Positions 28,948 to 37,931 are shown, counted from the stretch's first letter. The stretch: DNA of 64,000 bases from an uncultured Cellulomonas sp. (GCF_947494015.1 NZ_CANLTL010000006.1:1-64000), one strand, 5' to 3'. The notes: generated by a model from the sequence alone, not told the origin. Program-made: numbers and translations.

Positions 28948-30297
28948 TCAGTGCGAGCAGCCGCCCGGGCCGTGCGCCGGCACGGGAGCGCCCGGCTCGT
29001 CGGCGACCGCACCACCGGCGACCGCAGCACCGGTGACCGCACCGTCCGCGACCGCACCACCCGCGGGGTGCCCGCCGTCGCCCAGCCCGCGGTCGTCGCG
29101 GAAGACGACGCCCTCCTTGAGCACCATGACGACCCGGCGCATCGCGCCGATGTCCCGGGTGGGGTCGCCGTCCACGAGCAGCAGGTCGGCGAGCTTGCCG
29201 ACCTCGACCGTGCCGACGGCGTGCAGCAGGTCCACGTTCTCAGCGGAGTGCCGGGTGCCGGCCACGATCGCCTGCATCGGGGACAGCCCCGCGGCGACCA
29301 TGAGCTCCAGCTCGTGCGCCATGTCGTCGTGGCGGTTGAACGGCGTCCCGGCGTCCGTGCCGGCCGCGATCCGCAGGCCCGACCGCACGGCCGCGGTGAA
29401 CCCGTCGATGCTGGCCTGCCGCTGCCGCTCCGCCTTGGTCACCACCCACGCCGGCACGTCGGCGGCGTGGTCCAGGATGCCGGCGAGCGCGCTCAGGGTC
29501 GGGACGAGGAACGCGCCCTGCCCGACGGCGAGGTCCAGCGCCTCGTCGTCGAGGTAGAAGCCGTGCTCGATCGAGTCGATCCCGGCGCGCAGGGCGTTCT
29601 TGATGCCGGCGTTGCCGATCGCGTGCGTCGTCACCCGCTTGCCGGCGCTGTGCGCGACGTCGGCCACCACCCGCAGCTCGTCGACGGTCAGCGACGCGTG
29701 CGCGGGGTCGACCCCGGAGGTCAGCACCCCACCGGTGGCCATGACCTTGATGAAGTCGGCGCCGGACTTGAGCTCCTGGCGGGTCGCGCGGCGCACGTCG
29801 TCGGGCCCGTCCGCCTCGTTGCCCATGAAGTGCCCGTGCCCGCCGGTCATCGTGATGACCCGGCCCGCCGCCCGCACCCGGGGGCCCTCGACCAGGCCGT
29901 CCGCGATCGCCCGGCCCAGGTCGATCGCGATCCCGCTCGGCGCGCCGCAGTCGCGCACCGTCGTCACCCCGGACTCGACCGTGAACCGTGCGTTGCGCGC
30001 GGCCCGCAGGGTGCCCAGCGGCACGGTGTCGTCGCGGACCTGCGCGGCCAGGTCGGGGGCGCCGTCGTTGGCGAGGTGCACGTGCGCGTTGACCATGCCC
30101 GGGAGCAGGGTGCGGCCGCCGCAGTCGCGGATGCGCTCGGGCGCGAACGCGGGGGCCTGGGCGGTCGGCCCGATCCAGGCGATGCGTCCGCCGTCGACGA
30201 CGACCGACCGGCCCGGCGCGGGCGGGGCACCGGTCCCGTCGACGACGACGACGTCGCGCAGCAGCAGTGCGTCCGTGCCGTCCGGCAGCTCGGTCAT
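28948..30297 (-). CDS. Amidohydrolase (imidazolonepropionase/prolidase-like)
   Basis: A 449-aa metal-dependent hydrolase of the amidohydrolase superfamily: NAHVHLAND (metal-binding His-x-His), ADFIKVMATGG (bridging Lys), VTTHAIGN, SIEHGFYLDD and GTDAGTPF (catalytic Asp). The substrate is unknown; the closest functional groups are Xaa-Pro or imide hydrolases. The last 45 residues are an Ala/Gly/Val repeat tail (GAVADGAVTGAAVAGGAVAD) ending in GCSH, unlike the normal family C-terminus. ATG at 30297 has AAGGG upstream. The tRNA-Ser(TGA) lies 59 bp upstream on the same strand. Confidence 0.9.
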   Translation of the reverse strand: MTELPDGTDALLLRDVVVVDGTGAPPAPGRSVVVDGGRIAWIGPTAQAPAFAPERIRDCGGRTLLPGMVNAHVHLANDGAPDLAAQVRDDTVPLGTLRAARNARFTVESGVTTVRDCGAPSGIAIDLGRAIADGLVEGPRVRAAGRVITMTGGHGHFMGNEADGPDDVRRATRQELKSGADFIKVMATGGVLTSGVDPAHASLTVDELRVVADVAHSAGKRVTTHAIGNAGIKNALRAGIDSIEHGFYLDDEALDLAVGQGAFLVPTLSALAGILDHAADVPAWVVTKAERQRQASIDGFTAAVRSGLRIAAGTDAGTPFNRHDDMAHELELMVAAGLSPMQAIVAGTRHSAENVDLLHAVGTVEVGKLADLLLVDGDPTRDIGAMRRVVMVLKEGVVFRDDRGLGDGGHPAGGAVADGAVTGAAVAGGAVADEPGAPVPAHGPGGCSH

Positions 30298-30356
30298 CGC
30301 GGGACCCTTCGCTCGTGTGCCGGCGCCAGCCGGCCTGTACCGGTGGACCGGCATGG

Positions 30357-30448
30357 CGGAGGGCGTGGGATTCGAACCCACGAGGACGGGGGTGTCCCGC
30401 CCCAACGGTTTTCAAGACCGTCTCTTTCGGCCGCTCAGACAGCCCTCC
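30357..30448 (-). tRNA. tRNA-Ser(TGA)
   Basis: A 92-nt class II tRNA on the minus strand with acceptor GGAGGGC / GCCCTCC, discriminator G, a long variable arm (GGGGCGGGACACCCCCGTCC) and anticodon loop CTTGAAA, giving TGA. Decodes UCN codons. No CCA is encoded. It is followed on its strand by the amidohydrolase gene. Confidence 0.97.
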
Positions 30449-30493
30449 GGTGCGCACGACATCATGCCAGCCACGGTGGCTAGGGTCGTCGTC

Positions 30494-31471
30494 GTGCATG
30501 CCGTGACCGTCCCGCAGCCCGGCGGGCCCGACGCCCTGGTCCTGTCCGAGGTCCCCGACCCCGTCCCGGCTCCGGGGCAGGTCCTGGTCGACGTCGCCGC
30601 CGCGGGGGTCAACCGCGCCGACCTGCTGCAGCGGGAGGGCCACTACCCGTCCCCGCCCGGCGCGCCGCCGTGGCCGGGCCTCGAGGTCTCCGGGACGGTC
30701 GCCGCCGTCGGCGACGGCGCCGGGCGGTGGGCCGTCGGGGACGCGGTCTGCGCGCTGCTGGCGGGCGGCGGGTACGCCGAGCGCGTCGTCGTGGACGCGG
30801 GCCACGTGCTGCCGGTGCCCGACGGCGTCGACCTCGTGGACGCCGCCGGCCTGCCGGAGGCCGTCTGCACCGCCTGGTCCAACCTGGTCGACGTCGGCCG
30901 GCTGCGTGCCGGCGAGACCGTGCTGATCCACGGCGGGTCCGGCGGGGTCGGGTCGATCGCGATCCAGCTGGCCGCCGCCCGCGGGGCGCGCGTGCTGACC
31001 ACGGCCGGCGGGCCCGAGCGTGCGGCACGCTGCCGGGACCTCGGCGCGGACGTCGCCATCGACCACCGGGCCGACGACGTGGTCGCGGCCGTCCGCACCG
31101 CCACGGACGGGCGGGGCGTGGACGTGGTCCTGGACGTCCTCGGCGCCGGTGCGCTCGCCGCGAACCTCGAGTCCCTGGCGACCGGCGGACGGCTGGTCGT
31201 GATCGGGATGCAGCGGGGGCGGCGGGCCGAGCTGGACCTGGGGGTGCTGCTGGCCAAGCGTGCGACCGTGGTGGGCACGACCCTGCGGTCGCGCCCCACG
31301 GCGGAGAAGTCCGCCCTCGTCGCCGCGGTCCGCGAGCACGTCTGGCCGCTGGTGGCCGGGGGCGACGTCCGGCCGGTGGTGCACGCCCGCATCCCGCTCG
31401 CCGAGGCGCCGCGGGCCCACACCGAGCTCGACGGCGGCGACGTCTTCGGCAAGCTGCTGCTGGTGCCCTGA
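30494..31471 (+). CDS. NAD(P)H-quinone oxidoreductase (MDR family, PIG3-like)
   Basis: A 325-aa medium-chain reductase of the zinc-free quinone oxidoreductase type: AAAGVNRADLLQREGHYPSPPGAP at the N-terminus, GLPEAVCTAWSNL, and the cofactor loop IHGGSGGVGSIAIQLA (about 145-160). The pattern resembles TP53I3/PIG3-like enzymes that use NADPH to reduce quinones. GTG 30494 (VHAVTVPQPGGPDAL) fits the family start; the ORF track runs 298 codons further through the tRNA. The leader is very short and the ribosome binding site is weak. Confidence 0.93.
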   Translation: MHAVTVPQPGGPDALVLSEVPDPVPAPGQVLVDVAAAGVNRADLLQREGHYPSPPGAPPWPGLEVSGTVAAVGDGAGRWAVGDAVCALLAGGGYAERVVVDAGHVLPVPDGVDLVDAAGLPEAVCTAWSNLVDVGRLRAGETVLIHGGSGGVGSIAIQLAAARGARVLTTAGGPERAARCRDLGADVAIDHRADDVVAAVRTATDGRGVDVVLDVLGAGALAANLESLATGGRLVVIGMQRGRRAELDLGVLLAKRATVVGTTLRSRPTAEKSALVAAVREHVWPLVAGGDVRPVVHARIPLAEAPRAHTELDGGDVFGKLLLVP

Positions 31472-31534
31472 CCCGACCGGCGACGGCCCGGCGCCCACGT
31501 GCGGCGCGGCGCGGCGCGTGGTGATGATGGAGCC

Positions 31535-32212
31535 ATGACCACCCCTGCCGCACCGGGCCCGGCGCCGTCCGGGTCCCCCGTCCCCGCGCACGACGCCGCC
31601 ACCGGGGACCCTGCCCAGCCGCGGATCGTCGTCGTCGGCCCCGACGGGCGCCCGGCGGCCGGTGCCCCCGAGGGGGACGCCGAGCCGCACACCGGGTCGG
31701 ACGGCGGGCCGGACGGCGGGTCGGACGGCGGGGCGGACGGGGACCCGGAGGACCCGCGCGCGCTGGTCGACCAGCCGACCAAGGTCATGCGCATCGGCAC
31801 GATGGTCAAGCAGCTGCTCGAGGAGGTCCGCAGCGCGCCGCTCGACGAGGCGGCCCGGTCGCGGCTCGCGGCGATCCACGCCCGGTCCGTGCGCGAGCTC
31901 GAGGACGGGCTGTCGCCGGAGCTGGTCGCGGAGCTGCGCCGGATCACCCTGCCGCTGGGCGAGGGGACCGCGCCGTCGGACGCCGAGCTGCGGGTCGCGC
32001 ACGCGCAGCTGGTCGGCTGGCTCGAGGGGCTGTTCCACGGCATCCAGACCGCGATGGTCGCCCAGCGGATGGCGACCCAGGCCCAGGCCCAGCTCGCCCA
32101 GATGCGGCACGCCCTGCCGCCCGGGGCCGACGCCGGCCAGCCGGGGCTGCGACCGATGCCGCCGGCCGGGGCCGCCGACGACGTCCGCCCGACCCCCGGT
32201 CAGTACCTGTAG
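31535..32212 (+). CDS. bpa: Bacterial proteasome activator (Bpa/PafE)
   Basis: A 225-aa protein with a disordered acidic N-terminus (DGGPDGGSDGGADGD repeat) and a helical DUF2587 core (TKVMRIGTMVKQLLEEVR through WLEGLFHGIQTAMVAQRMATQAQAQLAQM). It ends exactly in GQYL, the motif that docks into the 20S proteasome to open its gate without ATP. In mycobacteria this dodecameric ring drives degradation of unfolded proteins and of HspR. ATG at 31535 has GGAG upstream. Proteasome subunit and Pup genes are not in the window. Confidence 0.95.
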   Translation: MTTPAAPGPAPSGSPVPAHDAATGDPAQPRIVVVGPDGRPAAGAPEGDAEPHTGSDGGPDGGSDGGADGDPEDPRALVDQPTKVMRIGTMVKQLLEEVRSAPLDEAARSRLAAIHARSVRELEDGLSPELVAELRRITLPLGEGTAPSDAELRVAHAQLVGWLEGLFHGIQTAMVAQRMATQAQAQLAQMRHALPPGADAGQPGLRPMPPAGAADDVRPTPGQYL

Positions 32213-32220
32213 CGGCGGCG

Positions 32221-33126
32221 TCAGCCCGGGGTCACGGGCTCCGGCGCCCGGGAGGCCGGCGCCGACCGGCCCGAGGTGAGCACGATCGCGCCCGAGACCG
32301 CGAGCAGCCCCACCACCTCCAGGCCGTGCGGCCACTGCCGCAGCGCGACCGCGCCGACGACCGCGGCCGTGGCGGGCAGCAGCGCGAGCAGGACCGCGAA
32401 CGCCGCGGCGCCGATGCGGCGCAGCACCACCTGGTCGATCGCGTAGGGCACCGCGGAGGACAGCACGCCGACGCCGATCACCGCGAGGGCCAGCCGCCAG
32501 TCCGCGAGCACGGGGACGGCGTCGCGGGCGAGGAACGGCGCGAACACGACCGCCCCGGCGACCATCGCCAGCGACAGCGAGCTCACCCCGGAACCCCGGA
32601 CCGCGATCCGCCGGCCGAGCAGGATGTACCCGGCCCAGCACAGCGCCGAGACGCCGATGGCGATCAGTCCGACCACCACGTCAGGCCCGCCGCCGCCCCC
32701 GTCGTGCTGCTGGACCGTCACCCCGGCCAGCAGCACCACGCCGGCCGCCGCGAGGGCGATCCCGGCCCGTTCCCGCCAGCCGCGGCCGGTGACCGCAGCG
32801 ACCGCCACCGGCCCGATGAACTCGATCGCGACGGCGGTGCCCAGCGGGAGGTGGTCGATGGCGACGTAGAAGGCGACGTTCATCGCGGCGAGCACCGCGC
32901 CGAACAGCGCGGCGGCCAGCAGGTCGCGCCGGTCCCACCGGGTGCGCCACGGACGGCGCCACAGCACCAGGACGACGGCCGCGACGACGATCCGCAGCCA
33001 CGCGACCGTCGGGGCAGCCACCGTGGCGAACAGGCCCACCGCGATCGCGGCGCCGACGTACTGGGTCAGGCCGGAGGCGATGAACAGGGCCGGCGCCGGG
33101 ACCCGGTCGAGGGCGCCACTGCGCAC
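32221..33126 (-). CDS. EamA/DMT-family exporter (RhtA-like)
   Basis: A 301-aa membrane protein with ten predicted helices arranged as two EamA repeats. Recognisable pieces are QYVGAAIAVGLFATVAAPTVAWLRI, the NVAFYVAIDHLPLGTAVAIEFIGPVAVAA segment that marks RhtA-like threonine/homoserine exporters, and SSAVPYAIDQVVLRRIGAAAFAVLLALLPATAAV. Probably exports amino acids or other small metabolites. GTG start preceded by GGGAGAGGGGG. Stop lies 8 bp from the convergent bpa stop. Confidence 0.88.
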   Translation of the reverse strand: MRSGALDRVPAPALFIASGLTQYVGAAIAVGLFATVAAPTVAWLRIVVAAVVLVLWRRPWRTRWDRRDLLAAALFGAVLAAMNVAFYVAIDHLPLGTAVAIEFIGPVAVAAVTGRGWRERAGIALAAAGVVLLAGVTVQQHDGGGGGPDVVVGLIAIGVSALCWAGYILLGRRIAVRGSGVSSLSLAMVAGAVVFAPFLARDAVPVLADWRLALAVIGVGVLSSAVPYAIDQVVLRRIGAAAFAVLLALLPATAAVVGAVALRQWPHGLEVVGLLAVSGAIVLTSGRSAPASRAPEPVTPG

Positions 33127-33190
33127 GCTGCCCCCTCTCCCTGCCGCGGGGCGTCGCGGCCCCGGGCGTCGTCCGGCCCGGGCGGACGTG

Positions 33191-33230
33191 CGTCCGGGCG
33201 CCGAGGTCGGTGGACCTCGACGCCCGGACG
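33191..33230 (-). terminator. Imperfect hairpin downstream of the sugar permease operon
   Basis: CGTCCGGGCG-CGAGGTC pairs with GACCTCG-CGCCCGGACG over about 17 bp with one mismatch and a short loop. It lies 80 bp beyond the end of the second permease gene on the minus strand. A second GCCGGCCTGC hairpin is at 33248-33270. Together they probably end the permease transcript. Confidence 0.65.
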
Positions 33231-33309
33231 GTAGCGCACCGGCGGGTGCCGGCCTGCGCCGCAGGCCGGCTGGCGGGCGGCCGGCGGGCGGCCGGCCGGC
33301 CGGTGCGGG

Positions 33310-34260
33310 TCAGCCCTTGACGGACCCGGCGAGCAGGCCGCGGACGAAGTACCGCTGCAGGGCCAGGAACACCACGACCGGCACGACCATCGCCACGAAC
33401 GCACCCGAGGACAGCAGGTGCCACGTCTCGCCGCGGTCACCGGCGAGGGTGGCCAGACGCACCGTCAGCGGCGACACCTGCTGCTGGGAGCCGAAGACGA
33501 GGGCCACGAGCAGGTCGTTCCACACCCACAGGAACTGGAAGATCGCGAACGCCGCGACCGCCGGGACGAGCAGGGGCATGAGCACGCGGAAGAAGATCTG
33601 CACGTGGCCGGCGCCGTCCACCCGGGCCGCCTCGACCAGCGACGGCGGGATGTCCTTCATGAAGTTGTGCAGCAGGAAGATCGCCAGCGGCAGCGCGAAG
33701 ATCGAGTGCGAGAGCCACACCGCCCAGAACGACCCCGCCAGGTCCCACTGCACGTACTGGGTGAGCAGCGGGATCATCGTGATCTGGATCGGGATGATCT
33801 GCAGCGCGAAGACCGCCACGAACAGCACGCTGCGACCCTTGAAGTCGATCCACGCGAAGGCGTACGCCGCCAGCAGCGCGATGCTGATCGGGATGATGAC
33901 CGCCGGGATCGTGACGACCACCGAGTTGAGCACGTACTGGGCCAGCGGCTGGTCGCCCTCGAACAGCACCGACCGGTAGTTGTCCAGCGTCACGCTCGGG
34001 CTGCCGAAGAAGTTCCACCACCCGTTGGCCCGGATGTCCTGGACGGGACGGAACGAGGTGACGAACAGACCGAACGTCGGGACCGTCCACAGGATCGCGA
34101 TGACGATCGCGATGCCCGAGGCCCACGGGGAGCTGAGCTTCTTGCGGGCCTTGTCGGCCCGCTGGTCGATGCCCTTGCCCATCCCGGGGGGCGCGCCGCC
34201 GTCGACCTCGCCGCGCGTCTTCTTGTCGAACGCCTGCGGGGGTGCCGGGTTCGTGGTCAT
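33310..34260 (-). CDS. Carbohydrate ABC transporter permease (MalG/AglG-like)
   Basis: A 316-aa inner-membrane permease with six helices and the cytoplasmic EAA loop EAARVDGAGHVQIFFRVLMPLLVPA, which couples to the ATPase. The N-terminal 40 residues are hydrophilic. Helix 1 is IAIVIAILWTVPTFGLFVTSFRP and the protein ends FVRGLLAGSVKG, a common CUT1-family ending. ATG at 34260 overlaps the upstream permease stop by 4 bp. Works with the permease and binding protein upstream; no ATPase gene is nearby. Confidence 0.95.
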   Translation of the reverse strand: MTTNPAPPQAFDKKTRGEVDGGAPPGMGKGIDQRADKARKKLSSPWASGIAIVIAILWTVPTFGLFVTSFRPVQDIRANGWWNFFGSPSVTLDNYRSVLFEGDQPLAQYVLNSVVVTIPAVIIPISIALLAAYAFAWIDFKGRSVLFVAVFALQIIPIQITMIPLLTQYVQWDLAGSFWAVWLSHSIFALPLAIFLLHNFMKDIPPSLVEAARVDGAGHVQIFFRVLMPLLVPAVAAFAIFQFLWVWNDLLVALVFGSQQQVSPLTVRLATLAGDRGETWHLLSSGAFVAMVVPVVVFLALQRYFVRGLLAGSVKG

Positions 34261-35288
34261 CGGATCTCCTCCGAGAGGCGCAGCTGACGGACGTTGTAGA
34301 TGACGACCGGGATGACGATGAGGAACAGGATGACGGCGAGCGCCGCACCCATCCCGGCGTTCCCTTGCACGAAGCTCTGGGCGTAGAACTCGTTGGCGAC
34401 CACCGACGTGCCGAAGTTTCCGCCGGTCATCGTCCGGACGATGTCGAAGACCTTGAGCGTCGTCATCGCGATGGTGGTGATGACGACCACGAGCGCGGGA
34501 CGGATGCTGGGCACCGTGATGTACCGGAACATCTGCATGCCCTTGAGGCCGTCGAGGGTCGCGGCCTCGACGATGTCGTCCGGGATGGCCTTGATCGCCG
34601 CGGAGAGGATCGTCATCGCGAACCCGGCCTGGATCCAGATCAGGACCGCGATGAGGAAGACGTTGTTCAACGGCTGGTTGATCAGGAACTGGTAGGGCTC
34701 CAGCCCGAGCCAGACCAGCAGCTGGTTCGCCAGGCCGGTCTGCGGGCGGGCGGCGTCACGGAACTCGTACACGAAGCGCCAGATGATCGAGGCGCCGACC
34801 AGGGAGATCGCCATCGGCAGGAAGATCAGCGCCTTGGCGGCCTTCTCGAACCGGGTCTTGTCGACCAGCACGGCGTAGACCAGCCCGATGAACGTCGCCA
34901 GGGTGGGGACCAGCAGGACCCACAGCGCGGTGTTGCGCAGGACGATCTGGAAGGACTCCTGCGTGAACGCGGTCACGTAGTTGTCCAGACCGATGAACTC
35001 GGTGCCGTTGCGGTTGAAGAACGACTCGTACGTCGTGCGCAGCGCGGGGTAGACCAGGCCGAACCCGAGCGCCAGGACCGCCGGCCCGGCGAAGCCCAGG
35101 GTCACCACCCAGTTGGGGACGTGCTTGGGCCGGTCCACCGCGAGCAGGATGGCGCCCATCACGATCACGAACAGCAGGACGGCCACGACCATGAGCGCGA
35201 GCTTGTGGCCTGGGGTCTCGGCGTCCAGCAGGAAATCCTTGGTGAGGTCCCAGAAGTAGCTGACCCACAATCCGATGTTCTCGAACAT
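34257..35288 (-). CDS. Carbohydrate ABC transporter permease (MalF/AglF-like)
   Basis: A 343-aa permease. Its N-terminal two-helix extension (about residues 28-75) before the core is typical of AglF/alpha-glucoside type CUT1 proteins. The EAA loop is EAATLDGLKGMQMFRYITVPSIRP. FLPMAISLVGASIIWRFVYEF and GGNFGTSVVANEFY are also AglF-like. ATG at 35288 with GGAGG upstream. It lies 160 bp after the binding-protein gene; that gap contains a strong hairpin. Confidence 0.95.
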   Translation of the reverse strand: MFENIGLWVSYFWDLTKDFLLDAETPGHKLALMVVAVLLFVIVMGAILLAVDRPKHVPNWVVTLGFAGPAVLALGFGLVYPALRTTYESFFNRNGTEFIGLDNYVTAFTQESFQIVLRNTALWVLLVPTLATFIGLVYAVLVDKTRFEKAAKALIFLPMAISLVGASIIWRFVYEFRDAARPQTGLANQLLVWLGLEPYQFLINQPLNNVFLIAVLIWIQAGFAMTILSAAIKAIPDDIVEAATLDGLKGMQMFRYITVPSIRPALVVVITTIAMTTLKVFDIVRTMTGGNFGTSVVANEFYAQSFVQGNAGMGAALAVILFLIVIPVVIYNVRQLRLSEEIR

Positions 35289-35401
35289 TCACGCCTCCGC
35301 AGCTCGGGCGGCGCCGCAGCGGTGCGGCGCCCCCGCCGATAGGACCGTGCCGGCCCCACGCTGCACCCCGCCGGGACCGGGTGACAAGCAGGGGACGGTG
35401 C

Positions 35402-35439
35402 GACGGCAGGGGCCCACGTCGCCGTGGGCCCCTGCCGTC
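35402..35439 (-). terminator. Strong hairpin between sugar-binding protein and permease genes
   Basis: A perfect 17-bp stem (GACGGCAGGGGCCCACG and its complement) with a TCGC loop follows the binding-protein stop by 9 bp on the minus strand. It can act as a partial terminator or 3'-end stabiliser that lets the binding-protein mRNA accumulate above the permease mRNA. Confidence 0.85.
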
Positions 35440-35448
35440 ACCGGTGCG

Positions 35449-36861
35449 TCAGCTCTCGGGCCAGGAGCCCTCGATGAACGTCAGCACCTGGTCGGCGCTC
35501 GTGCTCTCGTCGCTGACCCAGTTCGTCATGCCCTCCCAGAAGGAGCCGGCACCCACCGGGCCGGGCATCAGGTCGGAGGCGTCGAACCGGAAGGTGTACT
35601 CGTCGCTGGCCAGGATCTCGCTGGCGAGCCGGTCGATCGGCGACTGGAGCAGCTCCGGGTCCAGGCCGCTGTTGGCGGACACCCAGCCCGCGTTGGAGAC
35701 CTCGGCCTTGTCGTTGGCCCACACGTCGCTCGCCAGGAAGGCGTGGAACGCGTTGACCTCGGGACGGTCCTCGAAGGAGACGACGAACTCGCCACCGCCG
35801 AGCATCGGCTTCTCGTCCTCGGACATGCTGGGCAGGTAGAACGCGAAGACGTCACCGTCCTCACCGATCTCCACGTCCTCCTGGGCCTGCTGCCAGTTCA
35901 CCCCGTAGAAGTTGGCCGCGCGGTGCATCCAGCAGTCACCGGTCAGGATCGGGAACCCGGCGGCGTCCCAGGCGGTGTTCGCGATGCTGGACACCCCGCC
36001 CAGACCACCGTTGACGTAGTCGGGGTTGCGCACGATCTCGCCGGTCGTCTCGAGCGCCGAGACGATCGCCGGGTCGTTGAACGGGATCTCGTGGGTGTAC
36101 CACTGGTCGTAGACGTCCGTCCCGGCGGTGCGCAGGACGACGTCCTCGAGCCAGTCCGTCATGGGCCAGCCGGTCGCGTCACCCGACGCGATGCCGACGC
36201 ACCACGGCTTGGTCTCCGGGTGCTCCGTGGCGATCTGCTCGGTCAGGGCCATCAGCTCGTCCCAGGTGGTCGGGATCTCGTACCCGGCCTCCTCGAACAT
36301 CGACGGCGAGTACCAGACGAACGACTTGGCGTTGGCGCCGAGCGGCGAGCCGTAGAGCGTCCCGTCGACCGTGCCGTAGTCACGCCACTCGTCGGTGAAG
36401 AACTCGTCGACGTTGGCGGCGACCTCGTCCGAGGCGGGCTGGATCTGCCCGGGGAAGTCGGTCACGAGCCGCTGCAGGAGCCCCGGCTGCGGGATGTAGG
36501 CGATGTCGGGTGCGGCACCGGACTGCATCCGGACCGCGATCTGGGCCTCGAACTCGTCGTTCGCCTCGTACTCGATCGTCGACCCGGTGCACCGCTCGTA
36601 CTCCGCGTACGACGCCTCCTGCGCCTCGGCCTCGTCGCCGGTGATGGTCGTGTAGACGGAGACCTCGGTGCCGTCCAGGTCGCCCATCTCGATGAACTGC
36701 TCGTAGTCCTCGCAGCCCTCGGCGACCTCGCCGCCACCACCGCCGCCGCCCGTGCCGCCGTCGTCCTCCGGCGGTGGGGTGCAGGCGGTCAGGACGAAGG
36801 CGAGTGACATCGTCCCGGCGATCGCCGTCGCGACTGCGCGGCCCTTCTTGATGCTGCTCAT
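35449..36861 (-). CDS. Extracellular sugar-binding lipoprotein of an ABC importer (AglE-like)
   Basis: A 470-aa CUT1-type solute-binding protein. Signal peptide with lipobox FVLTAC (Cys near residue 26), then a Gly-rich linker (GGTGGGGGGGEVAEGC). Mature-domain motifs include SGAAPDIAYIPQPGLLQRL, GSPLGANAKSFVWYSPSMFEEAGYEIPTTWDEL and KPWCVGIASGDATGWPMTDWLEDVVLR. These closely resemble alpha-glucoside-binding AglE proteins, so a maltose-, trehalose- or sucrose-like ligand is likely but inferred. ATG at 36861 has GGAGG. First gene of the importer unit. Confidence 0.94.
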   Translation of the reverse strand: MSSIKKGRAVATAIAGTMSLAFVLTACTPPPEDDGGTGGGGGGGEVAEGCEDYEQFIEMGDLDGTEVSVYTTITGDEAEAQEASYAEYERCTGSTIEYEANDEFEAQIAVRMQSGAAPDIAYIPQPGLLQRLVTDFPGQIQPASDEVAANVDEFFTDEWRDYGTVDGTLYGSPLGANAKSFVWYSPSMFEEAGYEIPTTWDELMALTEQIATEHPETKPWCVGIASGDATGWPMTDWLEDVVLRTAGTDVYDQWYTHEIPFNDPAIVSALETTGEIVRNPDYVNGGLGGVSSIANTAWDAAGFPILTGDCWMHRAANFYGVNWQQAQEDVEIGEDGDVFAFYLPSMSEDEKPMLGGGEFVVSFEDRPEVNAFHAFLASDVWANDKAEVSNAGWVSANSGLDPELLQSPIDRLASEILASDEYTFRFDASDLMPGPVGAGSFWEGMTNWVSDESTSADQVLTFIEGSWPES

Positions 36862-37067
36862 TCGGCTTCCTCCACGTCGACGTGGGGCGGCGTGCACCCC
36901 GGAACCAGCCCGCCGGATGCACGCTTTCGCGCACCACGCCGGGCACCAAAGCCATGCAAGCGGTCGCACGGCCGCGGGGGCAACCCGAAACGGACACTTT
37001 GGGATACGGGTCCGGTAACGATGTGGTCACGCTCCCGCCCGGGCCGCCGGTGCGCTGACCTGGGACG
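36862..37067. promoter_or_regulatory. Upstream control region of the sugar importer
   Basis: A 206-bp gap between the HAD phosphatase stop (37068) and the importer start (36861), lower in GC than its surroundings (for example AACCCGAAACGGACACTTTGGGATACGG). It must hold the importer promoter. A near-palindrome TGCGCG-N4-CGTGCA (minus strand) is a possible LacI-type operator. No regulator gene is adjacent, so assignment is tentative. Confidence 0.35.
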
Positions 37068-37931
37068 TCAGTCGAGCAGCCGGTGCAGCACGTCGAGCAG
37101 GCCGTCGTCGTCGATGGTGCCGGTGACCTCGTCGGCGACCGCCCGCACGGGCTCGGGCGCATGCCCCATCGCCACCCCGAGCGCGGCCCACTCGAGCATG
37201 GCCAGGTCGTTGCTGCCGTCCCCGACGGCGACCGTCCGGGACGGCTGGACGTCCAGCTCGCGGCGCACCCGCTCCAGCGCGCTGGCCTTGGTGACGCCGT
37301 GCGGGGCGACGTCCATCCAGGCGGTCCACCCGATCGCGTAGGTCACGTCCTCCAGGCCCATCCGGTGCACGAGCCGGTGGAACTCCTCGGGCGTGTGCCC
37401 CGGGCTGCGCACCACGAGACGGGTCACGTGGTGGGCGGCCAGGTCGTCGATCTCGACCACGGAGTGCACGCCGGTGAGCTCGCCGTCGGGGAAGGGGGCA
37501 CTCACACGGAAGCCGACGCCGACCTCCTCGACGGCGAACAGCGCGTCGGGCAGAGACGCGTGCAGCAGCCGCAGCGCCGGGCCCGGGTCGAAGGTGATGA
37601 CGTCGACCAGCCGGTACCCGCCGGGCTCGGCCGGGTCCAGACGCGCGGTGACCGAGCCGTTGGACGCCACCGCCCACCCCGCGGTGATGCCGAGCTCGTG
37701 CGCCACGGGGACGGTGGCGTGCAGCGAGCGACCCGTCGCCAGGACCACGTGCGCACCGGACGCCCGCACGGCGGCGACCGCATCACGCACGTCGTCGCTG
37801 ATCACCTCGTCGTAGGTCATCACGGTGCCGTCGATGTCCAGGGCGACCAGCAGCGGGCCGTGGCCGACCAGGCCGGCCGGGCTGAGCCGGTCGTCGTCGT
37901 CCGGGGTGCCCGGTGCGGGCGGGGGGTTCAC
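37068..37931 (-). CDS. HAD-IIB (Cof-type) phosphatase
   Basis: A 287-aa Cof-like HAD enzyme: [19 protein letters not shown] (nucleophile), LATGRSLH (motif II), the Lys in [12 protein letters not shown], and [21 protein letters not shown] (motif IV). Likely hydrolyses sugar phosphates or related metabolites. GTG 37931 overlaps the serS stop (GTGA), so it is translated from the serS transcript. The ORF-track extension to 38432 is antisense to serS. Confidence 0.93.
   Translation of the reverse strand: MNPPPAPGTPDDDDRLSPAGLVGHGPLLVALDIDGTVMTYDEVISDDVRDAVAAVRASGAHVVLATGRSLHATVPVAHELGITAGWAVASNGSVTARLDPAEPGGYRLVDVITFDPGPALRLLHASLPDALFAVEEVGVGFRVSAPFPDGELTGVHSVVEIDDLAAHHVTRLVVRSPGHTPEEFHRLVHRMGLEDVTYAIGWTAWMDVAPHGVTKASALERVRRELDVQPSRTVAVGDGSNDLAMLEWAALGVAMGHAPEPVRAVADEVTGTIDDDGLLDVLHRLLD

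Noticed and set aside
29240-32641. 1133-aa minus-strand ORF
   Set aside because: Arg/Ala/Gly-rich shadow across the amidohydrolase, tRNA, quinone oxidoreductase and bpa genes; real genes with clear motifs occupy other frames.
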